In this document: piece after piece, positions 22,880 through 34,777 of the stretch
Layout: each line of letters begins with the position of its first letter
Position numbering within the stretch: the first letter of the stretch is position 1
NCBI GenBank assembly: GCA_035236585.1
Contig: CP141136.1
Coordinates: 49,989,136-50,053,135, forward strand
Direction of reading: 5' to 3'
Origin: Warburgia ugandensis
Lineage: Eukaryota; Streptophyta; Magnoliopsida; Canellales; Canellaceae
Length of the DNA: 64,000 nucleotides
Made by a program: the position numbers and the translations under genes
Notes under the pieces: model-generated
What the model was told of the DNA's origin: nothing
The model's database searches: none
Seen by the model: the letters and a program-made list of their open reading frames with translations, nothing else

Positions 22880-23200
22880 TTCGACTTAACGCATTCGCCT
22901 TCCCTGGATGGTACTAATAATGAAGTCCTAGTCTTTCAGGTACTCCATCCATCTTCTTTGTCTCATATTTAAATATTATTATGAGAAAATGTTCTTGAGG
23001 ATCTTATGATGAGTAAAAACCTTGAACTTGTAACCATAGAGATAGTGTCTCTAAATTTTTAGGGCAAATACTACAGCAGTTAGCTCTAAGCCAAGGGTTG
23101 GGTAATTTACTTCGTGCTTCTTCAATTGTCTAATAGCATAGGTAATCACCTTCTTGTTCTAAATTAGCACACATCTTAGCAATTTACACGAGGTGTTACT
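22880..23200 (-). pseudogene. Chromovirus RNase H
   Basis: The minus-strand translation reads '[23 protein letters not shown]', a stop, 'RHYLYGYKFKVFTHHKILK', and 'LNMRQRRWMEYLKD'. RNase H degrades the RNA strand of the RNA/DNA hybrid. The aspartate of the usual 'FTDHKSLKY' is histidine here, and several stops occur, so it is inactive. Confidence 0.75.
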
Positions 23201-24102
23201 GTGTACAGCAAAACCTTCATTGTAAGAAGGGAGAGTTAGTAATGGAGTAATGATTAGCCTTCGCTTCAATTCTTTGAAGCTCTCCTCACATGCATCATCC
23301 TAGATGAATTTTACATCTCTTGTGGTCAACTTGGTAAGTGGCAAAGTGATCTATGAGAATCCTTCTATAAATCTACCATAGTACCTAGCAAGCCCTAGGA
23401 AGCTCCATATCTCTTAAACTGTCTTCAGTGCTTCCCACTTCTTCACTACCTTTGCCTTTGATGGGTCTATGGAAACACCATCCTTAGAGATTATATGACC
23501 TAGGAAGTTGACTTCTTCCAACCAAAACTTGCACTTGCTTGATTTAACATATAGCTAATGCTCTTTGAGCATACCCAACACTATCCACAAGTGCTCTCTA
23601 TGTGGCTCATAGCTCACAGAATACAATATGATATCATTTATGAATACTATCACAAATTTCTCTAGGACAGTCTTGAACACCTTATTCATCAAGTGCATGA
23701 AAGCAGTAAGAGCATTAGTCAATCTGAAACACATAACTCAAAATTCATAGTGCCTATACTTAGTTTAAAAGTTGTCTTCTAAATATCCTCTTCTTGTACC
23801 TTGAGCTAATGGTTGGCAGACCTTAGGTCAATTTTAGAAAATATTTGGAGATGGTCGAATAAATCATCAGTATGAGATAATCTACTCTTGATCATGACCC
23901 CATTGAGCATTCTATAATCGATGTGAAGTTGTAATGACCCATCCTTTCTCTTGACCAAAAGAACTAGTGCAGCCCCAGGTGAGATGCTAGGCCTGATAAA
24001 GCCTTTGTCTAATAGGTCTTGCAATTGTTCTTTTAGCTCTTTCAACTCAATTGGAGCCATTCTATATGGTGCCTTAGAGATTGGGGTTTTACTTGGAACC
24101 AT
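23201..24102 (-). pseudogene. Chromovirus reverse transcriptase
   Basis: The N-terminal half is open at 23806-24102: '[21 protein letters not shown]', '[13 protein letters not shown]', '[18 protein letters not shown]', '[17 protein letters not shown]'. Downstream the catalytic box, normally YIDD, reads 'FVIVFINDIILYS' near 23620-23655, so the first catalytic aspartate is lost. Stops separate it from the N-terminal half. Confidence 0.85.
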
Positions 24103-24660
24103 ATCGATAGTGAAATTGATTTAATGTTGTGGTGGTAATCTTGGCAACTCCCTAGGAAAGACATTGGGGAATTCTTGAACCACCACCATCTCCTCCAAAC
24201 TAGGCTTTCCTACCTCTACATCCTCCACTTTGGCCAAAAAGGCTTGACATCCTTGAGACATGTGAGAAATTATACATGGTCCTGAGTGGCTTTGCCTCTC
24301 ATGAAAGTTGATTGTGGCTTCTCCAGGCATATTGAATATCACCTTTTTCCTCTGATAGTCCATAGTGGCCCAATTTATAGCTAACTAGTCATAATAAGTA
24401 TCTCATCAAAGTCCACCATTTCAAGGAGGACCAGATTGGTGTCAAACTATTTGTTCCATATTATAATATGTACATTTGGAGGGAATTTATGTGTATATAA
24501 GGATTTTCCCAAAGGATTCATTATTTCTAAACAAACTCCTAAATTCTATATAGGACGATTAACATACAATGCAAAGTTGTTTGAAATAAAAGAATGCGTA
24601 GAGCTGGGGTCAAATAAAATCTTGGCAAGGTTGTCATGAATTAGGGTTGTACCTTCCACA
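24103..24660 (-). pseudogene. Chromovirus protease and PR-RT linker
   Basis: At 24121-24363 an open frame ends 'EEMVVVQEFPNVFPRELPRLPPQH', the conserved linker before RT. Upstream on this strand 'LAKILFDPSSTHSFIS' occupies the protease active-site position, where functional copies have D-S-G-A-T-H-S-F. In-frame stops lie between the two. Confidence 0.75.
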
Positions 24661-25407
24661 CTACGTTAGAGGTCTATGCTTACCCACTAGTAATGGCTAA
24701 GACTCATCCCTAGCTCTTGGGGAGTTGTTCTCTAGGATTTTCTCCGTCTCTCTTGTTTTTTGGGCAGTTGGGGCCATATGTGCAGTTTCCACACAATTAA
24801 AGCATTTAGAGCCCAGTCATGTGCATCTTTTGCTTGGATGATGTCTCTTGCATCACGGGCAAGGTCGATCACTGGGTGCTCTACTCTTCTGGTTGAAAGG
24901 ACTTTTTTGTGAGGGTTTAGATCCTAAAAATTGCACAGGTCTCTTTCCTATGTTGTACCTTCTGTTAAAGCTGGTGCCTTTTCCTTTATCCTTTCTTTCC
25001 TCAGTAGCTCTTTTAAAATCTTGCTTGAACACCGATGCCATATCCATTGCCTCATCCATGGTAGTAGGTTGAACTGAATGAACTTTGCTATGGAAGTTAG
25101 TAAATCACTTGTCAACAAACTTTTCTGCAGCCTTCTCATCACTTGTACAAACACCTAGAGCAAATCTTTGTTGCCTGGTGAATTTATTCTCATATTGGAT
25201 AATTGTCATGTCACCTTGTTAAAAGCTAAGAATTCTTTTTTTCTTTCTTCCTCTTTATGTGTGAAAGGAAATACTTGTTGAAAAATACTGCCTTGAAGTC
25301 TTCCCAAGATATCGACTCCAGATCCTCAAAATGAGTTCTCTCAATGGACTACCATTAGTAGGCAGCTTCACAAGTCATTATGAAGATAGCTATGACCACC
25401 TTTTTCT
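24661..25407 (-). pseudogene. Chromovirus gag (C-terminal two-thirds), truncated at an LTR insertion
   Basis: It reads 'HFEDLESISWEDFKAVFFNKYFP' (25220-25340), then a frameshifted central part, the 68-codon open stretch 24853-25059 ('FKRATEERKDKGKG', 'SFNRRYNIGKRP'), then 'CFNCVETAHMAP', the zinc knuckle with its last cysteine lost. The N-terminal part stops at 25407 where an LTR-like sequence begins. Confidence 0.75.
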
Positions 25408-26227
25408 TGTAACAACCCCAAATTTTGTGAATACTATTTTGGGCATTATTATGTGAAATTAGAATTTTGGAATATAATTAGAATTTTTGACCCAAAGAAA
25501 ATAAAATTTTACAGAAATGGAATTTGGAGTGGAAGCATGAATATTTGGAATGTACTCAAAAGATCAAGTCTAACGACATAAAGAATACTGAAATTAGAGT
25601 TCGGATGAATTTCACCCTAAAATTTTACTATTCCATGATCAAGTTATGAGTTTTCAAAAGGTATATCTTTTAATAGGATAATAATTTGGACTAAAATTGA
25701 TATTATTAGATAGTGCTCCGAAAATGGAATACAATGAGCCAAAGAATGCTGAAAACATAGTTCAAGTGAGGAAGTTAGGGCCTTCGAAGTTAGGGGCAAC
25801 ATGGTAATTAAAAGAAAAAACTAAGAACATGAAATTGAAATTATAAAATCTAGATTCTACTCATTAATACAAATCCATTGCTGAAAACAGAGTTTGGACA
25901 TATGATCACAAATTTTCTTATGAAGGGTAATATGAGTCTGATGATAATTAGATGTTAGTAAAGCATCACGTGTAGGAATATGCCTTATATTTGAAAGCAT
26001 GTTGGGAGGAATGATGAGGAAAAATATCATGATTAACAGCAAACATAAATTAATTAAAGGAAAAGAAGAATAGAGAAGAAAATAATAAAAGGAAGGGCCA
26101 TATTTGATAGTGGCACCCCCTAGTGGTTTTCCAAAACAGATTGTATGATCTATTCTCAAATGAAGAAACTCGGCATTCATGAACCCGACAGAATCGAGGA
26201 AAAACCTAACATGGAGAGGGGAGAAGA

Positions 26228-26300
26228 AAGAAGAAGAAGAAGAAGAAGAAGAAGAAGAAGAAGAAGAAGAAGAAGAAGAAGAAGAAGAAGAAGAAGAAAG
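26228..26300 (+). repeat. (GAA)n microsatellite, about 24 repeats
   Basis: Uninterrupted AAG/GAA trinucleotide tract. It produces long poly-Arg and poly-Phe frames on the two strands that are artefacts. Confidence 0.95.
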
Positions 26301-26546
26301 GAGCAGGGAGATTTATACGTAGGTAAAACCCAGTTATGCTAGAGAAGAAGAGCTGGGTGGGGCTTTTGGTGTCCCCAAAAAAGATGGAGTTTACCGGCAA
26401 CAAGGATAGCTTTGATTGGGGATCTGACCATTCAATCAAATCAACATAGGGAGGGGATCAAAAGCCCCTTGGTTCCACCTTGATCAGAGAAGTAATGTTG
26501 CAGGAACAAGGGGAAATCAATGTGCATGGGAGCATTTACTGAAAAA

Positions 26547-27094
26547 ATCTAAGATTTTGTTGTCTCTGGCATGCTACCCTCTCTCTAGCATCAATGACCC
26601 GTTTCTCTCATCGGGTGCATCGACCTTTCCTAGGGAAAACACTGGCTCCATCAACCCTAGCATGACCAAAAACCCCTCTTGGCTTTTGCCACTGCAAAAT
26701 CATCGGTGCCTAGATTGTTTCCCCCCCACTGGTGCACAACCCTTATTTTGGATAAACCCATCCTCTAATCTCCACCATTCCCAGAAACCAGTCATTATTT
26801 TGATCTCAAATTGATCTCAAATCTAAGATTTTGTTGTCTCTAGCATGCTACCCTCTCTCTAGCATCAATGACCCATTTCTCTCATCGGGCACACCGACCT
26901 TTCCTAGGGCAAACACCACCTCCATCAACCTTGGCATGACCAAAAATCCCTCTTGGCTTTTGCCACTGCAAAATCATCGGTGCCTAGATTGCTTCCCCCC
27001 CACTGGTGCACAACCCTTATTTTGGATAAACCCTTCCTCTAATCTCCACCATTCCCAGAAACCAATCTTTATTTTGATCTCAAATTGTGTATAG
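26547..27094 (+). repeat. 274-bp tandem duplication (two copies)
   Basis: Copies at 26547-26820 and 26821-27094 begin ATCTAAGATTTTGTTGTCTCT and match almost throughout, with about a dozen substitutions. Each contains an open frame of 85-87 codons beginning MLSLACYPLSSINDPFLSSG (26557-26814 and 26831-27094). I recognise no domain in it, and retention of the frame in both copies may reflect their youth. Confidence 0.9.
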
Positions 27095-27149
27095 GCGTTT
27101 AGGTCTAGGGTTTTGGCTGAGTGGGTAAGGGAGAAGATGACTATAATTT

Positions 27150-27419
27150 GCAAGTTCCTCAAAATTCCAGTCCTCAGAACTGTGTGTAAAAGTTGGAATT
27201 CGCGAGTTCCTTGAAATTTCAATCCCCAGAATTGTATGTGTAAAAGTTGGAATTCACAAGTTCCTTGAAATTCCAGTCCCCATAACTGTATGTGTAAAAG
27301 TTGGAATTTGCAAGTTCCTTAGAATTCCAATCCCCAAAACTGTAGGTGAAACTTTTGGAATTCTCTAATTCCATGAAATTCTAGTCTTCAAAATTGTACA
27401 TATAAGATCTGGAATTAGA
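27150..27419 (+). repeat. Five imperfect copies of a ~54-bp tandem repeat
   Basis: The consensus begins AGTTCCTTGAAATTCCAGTC and continues CCCA.AACTGTATGTGTAAAAG, then TTGGAATTTGCA. Copies become more divergent to the right and stop next to the transporter-gene fragment. Confidence 0.85.
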
Positions 27420-27439
27420 AGGAGAAATTGACTGGGACT

Positions 27440-27749
27440 CTGACCACTCTACCCAAAATTATGTTTTATGCAGTAGCTTCATTATCAATAGTCTTGGCAA
27501 TGGTTTTACACTTCGAACCCAGTTATGGTCAAACACATATTAGTTTACTTGGAAATCTGTTCTTTGACGAATTCACTAATGATTGTCAGCATAAAAGCCA
27601 TTGGTATTGCCACAAAGCTTGCAATAGAGGGAATAAGGCAAGTTGCTTATCCTAAAACATGTTTTGTTCTTTTTGTTGCTATAGTAGTTGTGTGCATTCT
27701 AACTCAATTGAATTGCTTGAATAATATTGAAGCCTATGGTGGGTTGTGA
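27440..27749 (+). pseudogene. Fragment of a NIPA-type magnesium transporter gene
   Basis: Two overlapping frames together give one block of the plant NIPA (DUF803) family, a multi-pass membrane Mg2+ transporter. Frame 1 (from about 27460) reads 'YAVASLSIVLAMVLHFEPSYGQTHI'. A single-base frameshift near 27535 moves the match to the frame starting 27525: 'ILVYLEICSL', 'NSLMIVSIKAIGIATKLAIEG', 'IRQVAYPKT', 'ILTQLNCLNN'. Family members have YGQTH-VY-GICSL-GSL-V-S-KA-GIA-KL and TQ-NYLN at these points. The match ends near 27715, then a stop. Only about 90 of some 350 residues are present, so it is a captured or transposed exon-sized piece, not a gene. The family assignment is from memory. Confidence 0.7.
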
Positions 27750-28879
27750 AGAAGAGGGCAATTAAAGCTAGTGGAATCTGATGAATGCGTCACACGAGGT
27801 TAGTGGAAATTTAAAACAGAATGTCTAAAGAATAAGATGCATGTTCAAAACATGATCTTATTTCTTCTTATAGACGTTATGAAACTCAAATGGTATGATT
27901 TATATTTGACATGCTTTAAATTGTAATGATGAAAATAATGTAATTAAATGAATTGCATGTTATAATTGATGTTATGACCTGTACAAATTATGTTTATGGT
28001 ACATGGGTACCATGTCAGTATTGATGATGTATGAGTCTAGGTTTATAGGATACATCCTTGGTGGGCGATCACCTAATAAGTAACTCCAAATCAAGATAAG
28101 AAAGAAGCTTTGTATTCCTGGTGAAGAGTAGAATCTAATGGAAGCGTAAAATTTAGGTTTTATTTTGTAAATTTTTGTAAATCACAAAAATATGGTACTA
28201 ATTCTCAAGATCAGTCAAATCTGACATGATTAGACATTAGAATTTTGATTTCTTAGTGACCTAATGATGTGACAATTTAAAGAAATGGATCAAATGTAGC
28301 TGATTTGGCAAATCTCTAGATCTCGACCATTAAAAGTAACAAAACCCTTGAAAATACATAATAATCTCCTTGATCAGATTGATCAAGGATGATTAGAAAC
28401 TATGAATCAGTATGGATGATGATCTAATGATAAGATCATGAGGAATGAATGGTTTGATGTGGCTAATTTGGGATAGATCGAGATCTATGCCCTTAATTTT
28501 GATAAAATGACTTAAGATCTTCTTGATTAGTTGTATCACGAAAGATCATCTCATATGATGAGATGCATCAATTATCTAATGATGATATCACATTAAGAGA
28601 ATGTGATAGATCTGAATAAAAAAGAAAGATTAAGATCTAAACCTTTAATGAGATGAAAAATGAATAGAAATCAAAATATGATCATTGGATCAAAATGGAC
28701 AAATATGATATATTCAAATGAGCATGTGAATTATTATATTCTATTATAAATGTTCTTTTAATTACTTAGTGGATTTAATTATTAAATTTTCTTATTTATG
28801 CTTTAATGTTCATGTTATGTAAATTAGATGGAAAATGTAATTAAATAAAAATAGATATTGATGAACATTTACAATGAAT

Positions 28880-29270
28880 ATGATCATGGACTTAATGATA
28901 GTCAGGGCTATAGTTTACAGGACAATATAAGGAATATCATTTCCTTGGCCCAATTTAGGAGAATAATAAGCACCCATGAATAACATTTTAAATGTTCATG
29001 GACATTAATTAAAATCAAATAGCAAGAGTACTTAAGGTATATGAGCTCATAGGAACCTTATATAAGGTTGAGCTAAGGTCACTCTAGTAAATGTGGAACA
29101 TGATGGTTAAGGGGGTTCTCTAATAGAGCCTCACTCTTCCCCCACCTTTTGGTGATGTTTACAAGGTCTAAATGCCATCTTACATGAGGATTGAATTAAC
29201 CACTCTGAAAGCAGCTTTTAACTGATAAGCATTAGTTAATTCTAAAATAAGGAGGAGCTGTCTAGTATTA
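28880..29270 (+). repeat. ~390-bp module shared with solo LTR S3 and with an Athila leader (copy 1)
   Basis: Landmarks in order: ACTTAATGATAGTCAGGG, TTCCTTGGCCCAATTTAGG, GAGCTCATAGGAACCTTAT, GGTCACTCTAGTAAATG, TACATGAGGATTGAATTAACCACT, GGAGGAGCTGTCTAG. The same order occurs on the minus strand at about 46170-46560 (in S3) and at about 61355-61725 (in the Athila leader). Confidence 0.75.
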
Positions 29271-31089
29271 GGAAAGAAATAAACTATCTTCAACTACTAA
29301 GACATTAACTAATTAAATAATAATAAGATCATAAAAAGATAGTAAACTATCTTGAATGATCAAAGATCAAACAAGATCCATAGGGAGATCTTAAATGATC
29401 AAGAATAATAAGAAAGATAATATTGTGTTAGTATGTATGTTTTTGAATTAGTATGAATGTTATATTTAAATATAGATCAATAGATTAGACCTTGATCAAT
29501 ATGATCCAAGGAAAAAGATCCAAATCATCCTATGTATGGATGATCAAAAGAACAACTAGAAAGTATAAATGAGTTGAGGAATGACTATATATATATATAT
29601 ATGATTTGACAGATACATGAAGGATATGATGATCAAGATAAATGAGAAGATGGATTGTTGAAAGTAAAGGTAGGTGGACCTTAAGAATATATTCAATATA
29701 TAAGATACATGTATTTTACACATGATCTTATCCTCATAACTATAGATTGATTATAATTGCCTTAGAATTGTTTATGAATCAACAAATTATGTTGAAATGA
29801 ATACAAAGTGATTGATTAAGTAATTATGAATTTACTTAATGGGTAGAATGAGAAGATTTGAACTACATAAAGTTGGACCCCCAAACCTTAAGGAAATAAG
29901 TTATAGGCATGTTCTATTATAACCAGACACATAGTCTGTAAGTATGAATTATTATTTTACACACATGCATGGAGGCTTATGATTTTGTTTTAAAATAGGC
30001 TTTTGCTTGGAAATGCCAATGCTAGGAGAGTTATAAGGGTTTGGCCACCTGTTCTCCGAAACTAATTATGATGATGATACTATGCCTAAAGATAGGCAAA
30101 ATGTCAGGTGGGGCAATTATGGGAAGGCCGCCACTATGACAGCCATTGTTCCCCCCATACAAACATGGATCGGTATTTGCCATCATGGTAACAGTGGAGT
30201 ATTGAGTAGTTATCCGAGCTCGCTGTACGGATTAAGACAATAAGCATGGTAGTCCTTGAGATTATTTTGCAATATAATGCAATTGATTATGTCATGATGA
30301 GATGCCTTATGTTATGGCCTAATGAGATGCCTTATTTTATGGTATGATGAGATGCCCGGTACAAGTTATTACTGATGTTGTATTAGAGGATGATTCCCAA
30401 TATGGTATGATTATATATTAACACCTAGTGTTAATATTGAAATCAGTTTGGAAATGAGATATTATTGATGATATTAACTATATTCACAATTTTAAATGGT
30501 TTTATTTATATGTAGTATATACATATAATTCATATGAAGAGTGAAGGATAAATTTGTTATCCAATGTATAAATTAATTTATATCATGGATATAAAGAATT
30601 GTTGATTGTGAGATATATTGATTATATTTCTTAAATCCCCTACTAAGCATAGCTTGTTGAGATATTATAAATGTTTGAATGTTTACAATATCTCAGATAC
30701 AGTTAAGGAAGATTAAAAGCTCAAGACTTGAGGGTAATCATCACTGAACTACTGCTTAGGGTATTTAATTTGAGGAAGATTGTATTGATTGCTTTATAAT
30801 TTAGATTGTAATATTTGGACAAGGTATGTAATGACTATTGAGGTTGTGTATGTGAACCACTAGATTGATCCTGATTTTAATAAAAGTATTTCTATTGATA
30901 TTCAATGGAAATTTTATTTTATACAAAAATCTATGCATAATAAGTAATTTAAGGTGGCACTCAGGTTTTTGACAAATCAATTTCAAAGAAAATATATTTT
31001 CGCTATTTGTATTTTGAAAATTTTCAAAATCAAGGCCCTATCTTTGTAAATATTTATGAAAATGTATTTTAAAAACCTATGGTGTCATA

Positions 31090-31480
31090 GAAAACCTAAG
31101 TTAGGGGACTTCCTTTCAAAGTGGAAAATGATGCCTCCTCTATGAGGGAGGAGGACATCCTCTTCCTTCTTCTCCATTCTCCTCTCTTATGCCTTTGTTT
31201 TGTGGACTTCTTGATTGCTACTATCTTCCTAAAGGTGTGTGGCATCTTCTAGAAGTGTTCCACACTTGGTTTTGTGATTGTTTTCTTCAAATTTTAAGGT
31301 TAGTTTCTCTTGATTCCTTTCTTGTTTTCCTTGGTTCTTTCCATGTTAGTTTTTGCCTTGTCCTCTTTTGTTGTGCCTTGCCTTAGAAACAAGTTTGAAG
31401 ACTGGTTTTCCCTTAGAGTGACCACCAAGGGAAATCATCTCAAATCTAGTTTTCCATTTTCCTTTCATAGCTTTTGAGTT
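31090..31480 (+). mobile_element. Athila-type LTR fragment, left of LTR B
   Basis: TTAGGGGACTTCCTTTC..AGTGGAAAATGATGCCTCC resembles the 7690-7730 part of LTR A1 (CACTTTCCTTCTATGGAAAATGATGCCTTCC). The left end is truncated against the long LTR. ORF 31189-31386 is hydrophobic TTT/CTT-rich sequence without a domain. Confidence 0.45.
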
Positions 31481-33449
31481 TGTTAAGTGTTTAATTTTGG
31501 CTAAAATACCCATAATTTAGCATTCAATTAGATCATCTAACCTTTCAAAATTTGGAAAATTGAGCTTGATTTTTAAATTTAACTCAAATTGACCATCCAA
31601 ACCTTAATTTGTCAAAATCAATGGTCAGATCATCATTAGAGCTCATTAGATGATTAATGTACGATTCAGATGATTCTAATTTAGTCTTTTCTTTTGCAGA
31701 TCAACCAAAAGACGCATGGATGGGTACGATTAAAAGTTGACAGTGTAGATCATCTTAAAGAAGATTGGATGGACTAGATCACCTATGGAGATGGTTGGGA
31801 TAGTTTCTTAGAAGACAAGGGAGCTTAATTTGGAATCACGGAAAAAAAGGAAAGGCAACTTTAAATTTTGAATAAATTTCCAAAAAGGAGAGCTTAAAAG
31901 AGGCAAGTAAAACTCTCTCTCCCCACTCTCTTTCCTCCTCTTCTCTCTTCTCTCTTTCCTCTTTCCCTCCTATTCTTCTCTTTTTCTTTCCTTATTCTTT
32001 CTTTCCTTTCCCACTCCCTCACGTCCTACCACTTCCTCTCTTCTTCTATTCTATTCTCTCATCTTCTTCTCACCACCTTCCTTTTCCCCTCCATCTTTCT
32101 CTTCTCATTCCCACTTTCCCATTCTCCTCTCTTCTATTCTTAAAACCCTTCTTTAAAAACTGTGGGAAGGGCTCCCATTTTTTTTACGACGTCTCTCTCC
32201 CTGCTTTATCTTTTTGTTTTCCTAGTTCTGGTTTTTTCTTTCCATAGCTATCTCCTTTTCCAACATAAAGTCTACTTTCTTCTTTCCTTACACACCTCTC
32301 GTTCCTCCCTCTTCCTCTTCCTCTTCCTCTTCCTCATCCCTGCCCAGCCCTCTCTCTCCTTGTTCTCCCTCTCACTCTGTCGCCCCCGTCACACTCTCTT
32401 TCTCCTTCTCTGCACCCAGCCTAGATTGCACCTTCACTTCCAGAACTGGATGGCCAAAAGCTCTGCCCGATCGCGCCATTCTGAACCAGACCAATCACCG
32501 GCAAGCCTCTACCAGCTGGCTCTCCACATCTCATCTCTCTATTGGACAGTCCAGGACCGAAAACCCGGATCGAGTTTTCCCTTCTTCCCTCTTTCTCTTC
32601 CTCTCCTCCTTTCATTTTCTTCTTCCTCCTCTTTCCTTTCCCTCTTATCCCTCATCTATTTCTCTCCTTCTTTGTCTGGTTTTTTCTTAAAAGCCAGAGT
32701 TTTCACAAAATTCCAATTTTGCCCTCACTCCTTAAAAGAAATTGCAATTCTGTCCTTTTTCGTTAATTCCATCTGTGTCCCCAGTTTATTTACATCTGTG
32801 TCCCATTTTATTCTAGTTCTATTTTATCTGTCTTTTGCTTATCTAGGAACTGCTTAATCTGAATAAGATCATTTATGGCTTAACCCAATCAATGGGTTAG
32901 CCTTAATCAACAAAGAATAGCAACTATCTCCTTCGTTACTTGGCAGATTTCAAATTAATTTTACAAAATAATTTTTAGGACATCCTTAGACATAATCAAC
33001 ATCTTTGATCTTCTATCTAAACCTCATCAATCAATCTAAACCATCCAAATCTTGAAAAGACAAATTAGATCAGATCTCTTTGCTTTTGAAGAATCTGTCA
33101 AATCCGACTGGTGGATCTCTAATCAAGGACATGATGAAGACATATATGAAGGCTGATCATCTCTTAGGACATCAGAGTTGAATATTTTGAGAGTGATTGA
33201 TCTAGGGAAGTGGGTTTTTCTTATTATTTGATTTTTTTTTGTTTTTTTTAGGAACTGAAAATTCTGTAATTTTGTTGGATATGATCTTTGATTATCATTT
33301 CAATAATTTCAGTATTTTTGAGTGATTTATTTTTAATTTTAGATAATTAAATTTTATTGAAATTCCTACTTTTTAAATCAAGTCCTCCTAGGATCGACCC
33401 ATACTTGCCTAAGCTACATTACAATATCCCGTGCACTTGTTGTTAAACA
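31481..33449 (+). mobile_element. LTR B, about 1.97 kb (probable solo LTR)
   Basis: It starts TGTTAAGTGTTTAATTTTGG; the same start occurs at 62998, and the two run in parallel through TAATTTTGGCTAAAA.ACCC, TCAAATTG.CCATCCAA, TCAAAAT.AATGGTCAGAT and TTTTGCAGATCAAC. It appears to end in the terminus GGATCGACCCATACTTGCC...GTGCACTTGTTGTTAAACA, with TGTTAA/TTAAACA ends. A long pyrimidine-rich block (31910-32420) and a 231-codon frame (32162-32857) of low complexity lie inside; I do not read this as a gene. Flanking 5-bp duplications are not evident. Confidence 0.6.
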
Positions 33450-34630
33450 TCAATAAAGTTCTCTTTTAGATTCCTTTAAATCTTGGCTTTGTTTTTTTCA
33501 TTAGTTTCCATTGATCATTGATTATATGCTACTAATATTTCCTTTGAATATTAGACTTTGTTGGAGAAGGAATTATTATTAGTCTTTTTTTTTTGTTTTT
33601 GGATTCAAGTTAGAAGGAATAGTGGTGTGTTTCATTCAAAAGTGGACAACAATCTTCCATGTAATCAATTGTATGCCATAAACTTTTGATAATCAATGGA
33701 ATGCTTTTTACTTTTATTATTGGCTATGCTTCTTCTTAATTGTTGCTTTATGTTGATGGGGTCTTAAGGAAGTGAATGTTTAATTATGAAATACTTGATT
33801 ATTGACCATGCATATTCTTAATTATTTACTTTATGTTGATGGGATATTAAGGAAGTGAATGTTTAATTCTGAAATTTCTAGCAATCTAATTAAAAGACCT
33901 CTAAAACCATGCATCCAATCCAAGGATGGAAAACATGATTAAGAGGGGCTTTAGGGCAAAAGTTGAAAAATCTTGTAGAATTGCTTGTTTATTTGTAGAC
34001 CCATAGTTTAATATTCCATATCTATTGATTTGAAATGCACTTATCAAAACATGTTAGAACTATGCATGTAAGTCATGGCTGGAATGCATAGCTTTGATTA
34101 ATTTGGGGAGTGAATAGATTCCAAGTTGTGGCACTCATTCAAGTAGGAAAAAGTAATTAAGTTGATCTTGTTTAGTTTGTTGTTAATTGTTAAAGTTCAT
34201 CCTCTTGATTTCCATTGCATTCCTTAGACAAATGCACGATTAAGAAAGTATGTGATAAAGCATGTTTTCTATAGACTAGTTGATTAATTTTATGCTTAAG
34301 AAAGTCCGTTCAAGCAAGTTGTTATATCTTCACTTAAGGAAAGATTTCACTTTAAGATATTTTTTATTTAGGAAAGTCATCAAATTAGAAAGTCTTCAAT
34401 TTAGGAAAGTTTTCAATTTAGCATGTTTCTTGTTTTTACATAGTTTCCTTTTTTATGTTATAGTTTCCATTCTTAGTTTAGGTTAAAAATTACTTGAATT
34501 TGGCTAGGTTAGATAGTTTAAAGTAGGGACCACTTACATCACATTAGTTCAACTCTTCGTGGGATCGACCTCACTAGCATACTATATTACAAATGGTTTG
34601 TGTACTTGCAAGTTTTATTTAAACTAACAA
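33450..34630 (+). mobile_element. Athila-type LTR 3' terminal part, right of LTR B
   Basis: 34495-34620 is close to the reverse complement of 62360-62490: TTGGCTAGGTTAGATAGTTTA, GTAGGGACCACTTACATCACATTAGTTCAACTC, GTGGGATCGACCTCACTAGCAT. It ends CTTGCAAGTTTTATTTAAACTAACAACA. It therefore belongs to the same subfamily as the right-hand Athila element, in the opposite orientation. Confidence 0.6.
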
Positions 34631-34777
34631 CACTTTTTCCAAGATCAAATAGTCCTATCTATGTACTTTTTCTAGCTACTTATACAAGGATCCTACAACC
34701 TTTATTTTGTTGATCATTCATGATTTTCCATCTGGGATATGGTTGTGAGAGAACATATCTTAGGTTCTAATACCAAC
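34631..34777 (-). other. Chromovirus 5' leader with primer-binding site
   Basis: On the minus strand GTTGGTATTAGAACC (34763-34777) follows the LTR end. It is close to TGGTATCAGAGC, the site complementary to initiator-Met tRNA used by chromoviruses to prime reverse transcription. About 130 bp of leader follow before the sequence switches to an Athila LTR end at 34630. It may be the 5' end of the element whose gag stops at 25407, but the gag start between them is missing. Confidence 0.6.

Larger units (their letters stand above)
25408..31089 (+). mobile_element. Long chromovirus-type LTR, about 5.7 kb, enlarged by captured and duplicated DNA
   Basis: It starts TGTAACAACCCCAAATTTTG inside chromovirus gag and appears to end near GGTGTCATA at 31089. 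Two segments match solo LTR S3 in reverse orientation: 29040-29210 with 46230-46400 (GGAACCTTAT..GGTTGAGCTAAGGTCACTCTAG) and 30640-30710 with 44450-44520 (CCCCTACTAAGCATAGCTTG, then a palindromic AATGTTTGAATGTTTACAATATC). Unlike S3 it holds a (GAA)n tract, a 274-bp duplication, a 54-bp repeat series and a transporter-gene fragment in 26228-27750. I found no convincing target duplication, so the edges, especially the right one, are approximate. Confidence 0.6.

Noticed and set aside
26145-26439. Arginine-rich and phenylalanine-rich ORFs
   Set aside because: Translations of the (GAA)n microsatellite.
25403-31094. Target-site duplication for the long LTR
   Set aside because: TTTCT on the left has no match after 31089; the edge may be displaced by deletion, so no duplication is claimed.
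32162-32857. 231-codon ORF, hydrophobic and rich in Ser/Leu/Phe
   Set aside because: It comes from a pyrimidine-rich stretch of LTR B; the composition alone produces it, and the second LTR B copy does not keep the same protein.
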